This document shows, piece by piece, positions 59,359 to 64,000 of a stretch of 64,000 nucleotides of DNA. The notes beneath the pieces were generated by a model that saw only the letters and a list, made by a program, of their open reading frames with translations, was not told the DNA's origin and made no database searches. The DNA is from Anas platyrhynchos (taxonomy: Eukaryota; Chordata; Aves; Anseriformes; Anatidae). Both the position numbers and the translations under genes were made by a program. The stretch's first letter is position 1. Each line of letters begins with the position of its first letter. The stretch is from the NCBI RefSeq assembly GCF_047663525.1, contig NC_092588.1:138686501-138750500 (forward strand), in the 5' to 3' direction.

Positions 59359-62300
59359 CTTTTTCATTGCAATTAACTTTATTTAATCTACATTATAAGG
59401 ACCAATTTTTAATATAGAAAATTAAGAATGTGACAGGACAGCTTGGCAGCCAGATGTACCCATGCTCCCCACATGCTGGCAGGCAGATTGTTTTTCTCTG
59501 GCTCTGAACCCAGCAATATAAGGACTTTCTCACTTGCAACTAATTCCCTGCCCACTGGGTCCCTGAAAAACTCTCCTTGTTTTCATAATAGCTGACACAT
59601 GGCTAATACCCGACACCCTGTTGATGTCAGCCTTGGACACCTGCTGATTCTTTCAGGTCTACCTGCTCTTTTCTTCACTACAAAACTTCCACCCAAGTAG
59701 AAGAGGAATGAGTTCTCTGTATGTGCACATTTGGGGAATACAGAGGCAAGGAATCTAGCAGTTTGGTTAGGCTAGGAGTTTAACACTGAGGTGTATGCAG
59801 TAATCTTAGAAATTAAGATTGATAGCAATACACTAATAGCAGCTCCACAATTGCTTTGTGGAGAGTCACAGACTATTGTTCCACTGATTCTGAGAGCAGA
59901 GAATGAAACTCATCAGGTGACGGAGATAACATTTCAGAAAGATGCGTGCTCCTTGGTGGAACAGGCTGCCAAATCCTTGCAGTGAGTGGCATAGGAAACA
60001 GTTAGGCAAGTGAGTGTTCATGCATTTGGGCTACAAAGCTTTTCAGGGGACAGTGAAGATAGTGAAGTACTCTACTTGCTGGTTTCTTCTTTACAAAGCA
60101 GACACTACATATAATATTTCAAAGACTTTTGTAAATGAATTGTATGAACTGTAAAAATAGCGGGTGAAGCACTTTAAAACACATTTTAATTTTCTTTCAT
60201 ATCTCACAAAGGGAATGAAGCAGGTTGTGTTGCCCTAAGGACTGGAAATGCAGCTGGACTGTGGGATGTTCAGAACTGTGAAATAAAAGCAAAATTTCTC
60301 TGCAAAAAACTAGCTGAAAAAATGACTCTTCCTCTCGCTCCTGAAAGAATTTCTTATTCCAAATGTCCCTTGGGTTGGGATACAAGCAATAGCACTAATT
60401 CATGCTTCAGAGTAAGTACTACTTTTTCCAATAATCCTGCTCATGAGATAGAAGAGTTCCAAATTCATAGGAAGTCTGAACTTCAGAGAATGGCACATTA
60501 TTGTACCATATTGTAATAAGCTTTTACACAGACTACTCATGGAAATCTCTGCAATGATCACTATCACTGCATCAGTAGGGTTATCCAAGTAGCATATTGT
60601 TTGACCAATGTTATATATGATCTTTTTAATGGAATGTTTTCCCTATTTTTGTCATACATGGCAGTCAGCAGATATATTTTTAACACACTGTAAACATAAA
60701 GTTCTACTCTAAAATTTATCTACAGCTTTTTATTAGAGAAAACAACCAAAAGAAAACATGGTTTGAAGCCCGAGATTTCTGCAGAGAAATAGGAGGAGAC
60801 TTGGCTGCCATTAATAGTGAAGAAGAGCAAAGAATGATAGAAAACTTAATAATGTGAGTAAAATAATATCTATAAAAGAAAAAAAATATAGGTACCATCT
60901 CCAAATACATCTTTGGAGTTGCTAAAATTAATCAAAATCCACAAACTATTAAAATTAAAAAAAGAAACAACAAACAAAACCAACAACAAAAAAAAAAGAA
61001 TCAGTTGAATGTTTCTCCTTCAGACTCATTTATAACTTTATTCATTGAACCATTTTGAAAATAAATTGTCACTTCAAGTAAATATAAACATTTCACTCTT
61101 CAAAGAACACAGTAATTAGAGCATCAATGAATAAAATCAATATACTGTATATTCAACAAAGCCATTTGCAAAGTGGAAAATTTTAGGTGGTAAGCACTTA
61201 TTTGCTAAAGAGAGTTAACTGACCAACATCATTTTCTTTTTAAAATTTCAACTATAATTTCTTTTTAGTAATTCAACAGTTTAGTCTTTAAATCCTCAGA
61301 AGAACTTATCCTACCCCACCATTACAGACTGAGTACTTATCAGCCAATAGTTGTGACTATTACTTATATTACTATTATTTATACTCTTGGTTTCAAAGTT
61401 TTGACTACTCAAAACCTTCAGTAAGTGTGAGTTACTGTCCCACGCAACTTGCAAAACTTAAAACAGCTAATGTGTCCTTTTCTTCCTTAATATATATATT
61501 TTTTCACATTCTAGAAAAAAATCTCCATCATCTCAGCCTTTCTGGATAGGTTTACATCTTTTGGATCCTGATGGTGGGTACTCCTGGAGTGACAGATCCC
61601 CGGTGAGTGCTCAGACTTTCCAGTTTCTCTTCTGGCTTTTTCAATGTTGGAGTTGTTTACATTACTGGCACAGATGAAGGCTGTATAAGAATTCCCAGAA
61701 ATGGCTGCCTTACCATTGGGTAACTCATGGTCATTATTCTTCATACTGGTTTGGAAAATAAAAAGACTGATAAACCCCGAGGTAAAACCATCAAAACAGT
61801 GCTAACATGGAGTGCTAGTTACAGAGACAATTATCTAGGTGACAAATATATGAGAATGGTTTTATTTGTCTGTGGTGATATATTGCAATGTTCCTTTCCC
61901 CTGCTTTTGATTTATAGCCTCATTCAATTCCACACCACAGCGAAGAGGTTTCATGTGACTTCTGGCATCAATTAAACGGTCTATTAAATGCTGTGTAAGA
62001 TGAGAGACTTTTTTTTTTTTTTTCTCCTACAAAATGCTATATTGATTTAATAGCCCACATAGACTCATGTGAAGCCACATGAGGAAAGTAAGGAGTGGTT
62101 TGAAACATTTTGGTGCTACCTCTTTTTCCTTCCAGAGTTCAGCTCTTTTACCTGTAAGATAAGAATAAAAATCAAAGCTGTGTTTATATTGTAGGTGAAT
62201 TATACAAAAAAACTTTCTTTTGATGACACTGGATTTGAACATTGTGGAGCAATCCATGAAGAGTCTTTCAGGTTATGGATTACCATGCACTGTGAATACA

Positions 62301-63703
62301 GTCATGACTGGATTTGTGAAATAAAGAAAGGTAGGCTATTTCATAGAATCCCGAGTTGGAAGGGACCCACAAGGATCACTAAGTCCAACTCCTATTTTTT
62401 ACTCTAAGATCACCTTAGAAAAAGAATTTAAGTTGCATCATGTTGTATCAAAATAGGAAATTTTGCAAGTTGCATGCTTGTAGAAAATTCGGTTGTTTTC
62501 ACAGAAATTTTACAGAAGGAAAAATAGACCAATATATATCAATATTTTCAGAATACAATGCTTCAACTGATAACTATCAACTTTGTTTTAACATTAAAAT
62601 GTATTTTTCTTGGATCTCTCAGTTGGCAGGAATTTCCTTGTAGTTGCAGATCTTATGTAGTTACTATCATTTAAATCTTTTAACCAACCAGCAAGAGAAT
62701 ATTTTTATAACGTGACATGATGGTTTTTTACTCAAGCATATATGTCACACACTTCATTTAAAACAATTACAGATACAGCAACACAAAAAACATGATGAAG
62801 TCCTGCGGGGAGAAAAAAAGTTACAAAGATGATATTTGTTTTACATTTGTGTAGCTCCTGGCCTTGCATGTTTAGATACATTGCTCCAGTGTCCCATTCA
62901 CTGTTATATTTTTCCATTTAAGTTATTTCTCAATGGTTCATGGGTTTTCAGTCAAATGTCATTCTCCACAAAGTAGTGGCATGGATAAAAAATAAGTTTC
63001 ACCAACTTATGAATAGTAAAAAAAAAAAATAAAAATATTTGAAGGATAAATTTGTTTAGTATTTGATTTTCTTGCTCAAATTTGACAGCATCTATACAGA
63101 ATCTTTTATTGTTGTGCAGAGTACACCCACACTGAAGTAGTTTTACTTGTTTGTTTTCTTTCAGAAACAAGAAAGTTTAGCCAACCTTCAAAAGGCACTT
63201 ACCAAAAGTTTACCAAGACAGAGATGTAGGGCTGAAACACATCCCAAACCTTCCTTCTTACTTTGAACCAAAGATACTGAATAAATATATACTGTATTGA
63301 TAGAAATTTGAATGTCATTGAGATCATTTCCACTAATTGAACACTTAACATTGGTCAATATTTGGGAAACAATTTACATCTTCATTTCTTTCCCATTTTG
63401 TTACAGGGACACCCTTAAAGCCAGAACCTGTGGGTCCTTCTGCCAGTAAGTTTCTGTTTTATTTCCTTGCATCCAAAGGAACAACAGCAACTTTCGTAAG
63501 GACTGTGCAGAATACAGAGACTCCTCTTCTGTGTTGCAGTGTATGAAGTCACAGAGGATGGATGGATTATAAAAGGGGTCAAACAGTATTTCTTCAGCAC
63601 AGAAAGTAGCTCTATGGAAAAAGCCAGAACATTCTGCAGAAACAATCATGGAGATCTTGCTACCATTGGAGATAATAATCAAAGAAAATTTTTGTGGAAA
63701 TAT
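45340..63703 (+). CDS. MRC1L: Macrophage mannose receptor-like, copy 3 (5' part, with cysteine-rich domain; continues past window)
   Basis: 17 exons, 2541 nt, 847 codons in frame with no stop. Approximate order: signal peptide 1-23, cysteine-rich ricin B-type domain 24-156, FNII 157-214, CTLD1 217-350, CTLD2 360-500, CTLD3 508-640, CTLD4 650-779, linker 780-792, CTLD5 first part 793-847. The remainder lies downstream of the window. Exon sizes match copy 2 nearly one for one. By family, the cysteine-rich domain binds sulphated glycans, FNII binds collagen and CTLD4 binds mannose. Here CTLD4 has lost EPN and WND, so mannose binding by that domain is unlikely. Two donors are weak (51216 GTTGTA, 58311 GTACTC), and one acceptor has a poor pyrimidine tract (54607). 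No frame break is seen, so it is called a gene, but its expression as full-length protein needs transcript support. Confidence 0.9.
46870..46950. repeat. (AAAC)n rich tract
   Basis: Two AAAC-rich blocks split by AAAGGTCACGTG, in copy 3 intron 1. Confidence 0.88.
47435..47833 (+). CDS. Copy 3 exon 2: cysteine-rich ricin B-type domain
   Basis: One 399-nt phase 1-1 exon with [61 protein letters not shown]. Six conserved cysteines are visible. In mammals this beta-trefoil domain binds SO4-4-GalNAc glycans. The segment before KWKI reads SGTTN, where mammals have a Trp that stacks on the sugar. Confidence 0.94.
48342..48515 (+). CDS. Copy 3 exon 3: fibronectin type II domain
   Basis: [20 protein letters not shown] then [20 protein letters not shown] and LYGFCPTV; four cysteines intact. 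174 nt, same as copy 2. Donor GTAAGT. Confidence 0.95.
49482..49509. repeat. T28 run
   Basis: 28 T residues in copy 3 intron 3. Confidence 0.92.
50133..50297 (+). CDS. Copy 3 exon 4: CTLD1, first part
   Basis: [20 protein letters not shown] then [20 protein letters not shown]. One codon longer than the copy 2 exon. Donor GTGAGC. Confidence 0.94.
51102..51215 (+). CDS. Copy 3 exon 5: CTLD1, middle
   Basis: [20 protein letters not shown] then [10 protein letters not shown]. The donor here is GTTGTA, a weak site compared with GTAAGA in copy 2. The following intron is 2.27 kb. Confidence 0.88.
53483..53629 (+). CDS. Copy 3 exon 6: CTLD1, end
   Basis: [20 protein letters not shown] then [13 protein letters not shown]. 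Closer to the human sequence here than copy 2. Acceptor tatgaag, donor GTATGT. Confidence 0.93.
53858..53905. repeat. 16-bp unit repeated three times
   Basis: GCAATTTTTAATTCAT in three perfect head-to-tail copies, in copy 3 intron 6. An A-rich run lies just upstream at 53704-53726. Confidence 0.95.
54608..54790 (+). CDS. Copy 3 exon 7: CTLD2, first part
   Basis: [20 protein letters not shown] then [20 protein letters not shown]. Acceptor ttttgag is weak. Donor GTGAGT. Confidence 0.91.
55362..55519 (+). CDS. Copy 3 exon 8: CTLD2, middle
   Basis: [20 protein letters not shown] then [20 protein letters not shown]. Has EPT rather than EPN. Donor GTAAAA, phase 1 to 0. Confidence 0.94.
55885..55995 (+). 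CDS. Copy 3 exon 9: CTLD2, end
   Basis: [20 protein letters not shown] then linker and DPACLK. Phase 0-0, one codon shorter than copy 2. Confidence 0.93.
56707..57141 (-). mobile_element. CR1 3' fragment, minus strand
   Basis: Starts TAGAATCACAGAATGGTTTA then GGAAGGGACC and continues through CACCTCCAGGGATAGGGCAT to AAGTGCTCCAGACC, reverse complement of the CR1 ORF2 end and tail, with frame-breaking changes. An older subfamily than the intron 24 copy. Lies in copy 3 intron 9. Confidence 0.9.
57590..57705 (+). CDS. Copy 3 exon 10: CTLD3, first part
   Basis: [20 protein letters not shown] then [18 protein letters not shown]. Acceptor cttgacag, donor GTATGA, phase 0 to 2. Confidence 0.94.
58162..58310 (+). 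CDS. Copy 3 exon 11: CTLD3, middle
   Basis: [20 protein letters not shown] then [18 protein letters not shown]. Donor GTACTC is weak. The next intron carries the long (TA)n array. Confidence 0.92.
59280..59356. repeat. (TA)n array, 77 bp
   Basis: Almost perfect TA dinucleotides with a single C interruption near 59319, in copy 3 intron 11. Hypervariable and cruciform-prone. Confidence 0.95.
60212..60411 (+). CDS. Copy 3 exon 12: CTLD3 end, linker, CTLD4 start
   Basis: [20 protein letters not shown] then [13 protein letters not shown], a linker [14 protein letters not shown], and [16 protein letters not shown]. No Pro/Ala-rich GC patch as seen in copy 2. Donor GTAAGT. Confidence 0.93.
60726..60853 (+). 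CDS. Copy 3 exon 13: CTLD4, first part
   Basis: [20 protein letters not shown] then [19 protein letters not shown]. Donor GTGAGT, phase 0 to 2. Confidence 0.94.
61515..61602 (+). CDS. Copy 3 exon 14: CTLD4, middle
   Basis: [20 protein letters not shown] then GYSWSDRSP. Same 88-nt length as copy 2. Donor GTGAGT. Confidence 0.93.
62195..62330 (+). CDS. Copy 3 exon 15: CTLD4 loop without the sugar-binding motifs
   Basis: [20 protein letters not shown] then [20 protein letters not shown]. It is 9 nt shorter than the copy 2 exon. The NW...EPN segment is replaced and WND reads WIT (62276-62284). Structural cysteines are kept, so a folded but probably non-mannose-binding CTLD is expected. Confidence 0.93.
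62340..62402 (-). mobile_element. Very short CR1 3' end beside a splice donor
   Basis: TCATAGAATCCCGAGTTGGA then AGGGACCCACAAGG and AAGTCCAACTCC, the reverse complement of a CR1 tail. It starts about 10 bp after the donor at 62331 of copy 3 exon 15. Confidence 0.82.
63407..63445 (+). CDS. Copy 3 exon 16: CTLD4-CTLD5 linker
   Basis: 39-nt phase 1-1 exon [13 protein letters not shown]; acceptor gttacag, donor GTAAGT. Matches copy 2 exon 15 in size. Confidence 0.87.
63540..63703 (+). CDS. Copy 3 exon 17: CTLD5, first part
   Basis: [20 protein letters not shown] then [19 protein letters not shown]. Donor GTAAGG. The rest of the gene lies beyond 64000. Confidence 0.94.
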
Positions 63704-64000
63704 GTAAGGAGAAAATTAATTTTTTACCATATACATCATATATGCACCCTACTGCATATGTTTGTGAAGTACAGGAGGACATGCTTGTTGCATAATATTA
63801 CTACATTTTATCAGCAGTAGATTTCAATGTTCAATGAGTTTTGCCCATGACCAAATGTGTATAAGGAGCAATGAACAGGCAGATATTGACAAAACTGTCC
63901 TTTTGTCAGGATAGTTCTCATCTAAATCCCATATTCAGAAGTGCAGTGTTATGTGCAGATTTAAGGCTACTGCCAGGGTAGTTCTGATGGTTACATACCA

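Larger units (their letters stand above)
45410..63406 (+). other. Copy 3 introns
   Basis: Most are AT-rich and hold nothing I can assign beyond the repeats listed. Notable: intron 1 (45410-47434) with an AAAC-rich tract; intron 3 (48516-50132) with a T28 run; intron 5 (51216-53482) with an unassigned GC-richer block at 51480-52340; intron 9 (55996-57589) with a CR1 fragment; intron 11 (58311-60211) with (TA)n; and 62403-63406 with no visible feature. Confidence 0.5.

Noticed and set aside
59791..59985. 64-codon frame in copy 3 intron 11
   Set aside because: No CTLD motif and no matching exon in copy 2.

Overview
The window is a piece of a bird genome. Three things show this: AT-rich vertebrate DNA with split exons and GT..AG introns, several CR1 LINE copies ending in the avian-type ATTCTATG octamer repeat, and a head-to-tail cluster of macrophage mannose receptor (MRC1-like) genes. 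A galliform such as chicken is the best guess, because chicken is known to carry a tandem set of MRC1-like genes (MRC1L-A to -E). I cannot fix the species or say which named paralogue is which. 'Copy 1/2/3' below are local names only.

Layout, all on the + strand. (1) Copy 1, 3' end only: the last CTLD8 exon, a short linker exon and a TM/tail exon (604-3864), followed by polyA signals to about 4310. (2) Intergenic 4.3-6.65 kb, then copy 2, complete: 29 coding exons from ATG 6774 to stop 42731, 1320 codons. Its order is signal peptide, fibronectin type II domain, eight C-type lectin-like domains (CTLDs), TM and a 46-residue tail. No exon for the N-terminal cysteine-rich (ricin B-type) domain is present. 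(3) Intergenic 43.6-45.2 kb, then copy 3, 5' part: 17 exons from ATG 45340 to 63703 (847 codons), ending inside CTLD5 at the window edge. It has the ricin-type exon. Exon borders and phases agree between copies, which supports tandem duplication. A 21-bp identical block lies 128 and 156 bp upstream of the two start codons.

The paralogues differ in the parts that define receptor function. Copy 2 keeps the EPN...WND calcium/mannose site in CTLD4 but has WKD in CTLD5 and no cysteine-rich domain. Copy 3 has the cysteine-rich domain but has lost both EPN and WND in CTLD4. Copy 1 has a very short cytoplasmic tail, possibly caused by an A8 homopolymer. The cluster looks like endocytic/phagocytic receptors that have partitioned or lost ligand classes.

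Mobile DNA: a 1.8-kb 5'-truncated CR1 with an uninterrupted reverse transcriptase frame sits in copy 2 intron 24. A near-identical 3' CR1 stub lies in intron 20, and older CR1 fragments are at 27.2, 29.3, 56.7 and 62.3 kb. The rest is intronic or intergenic AT-rich DNA with many microsatellites. I saw no RNA genes or CRISPR arrays.
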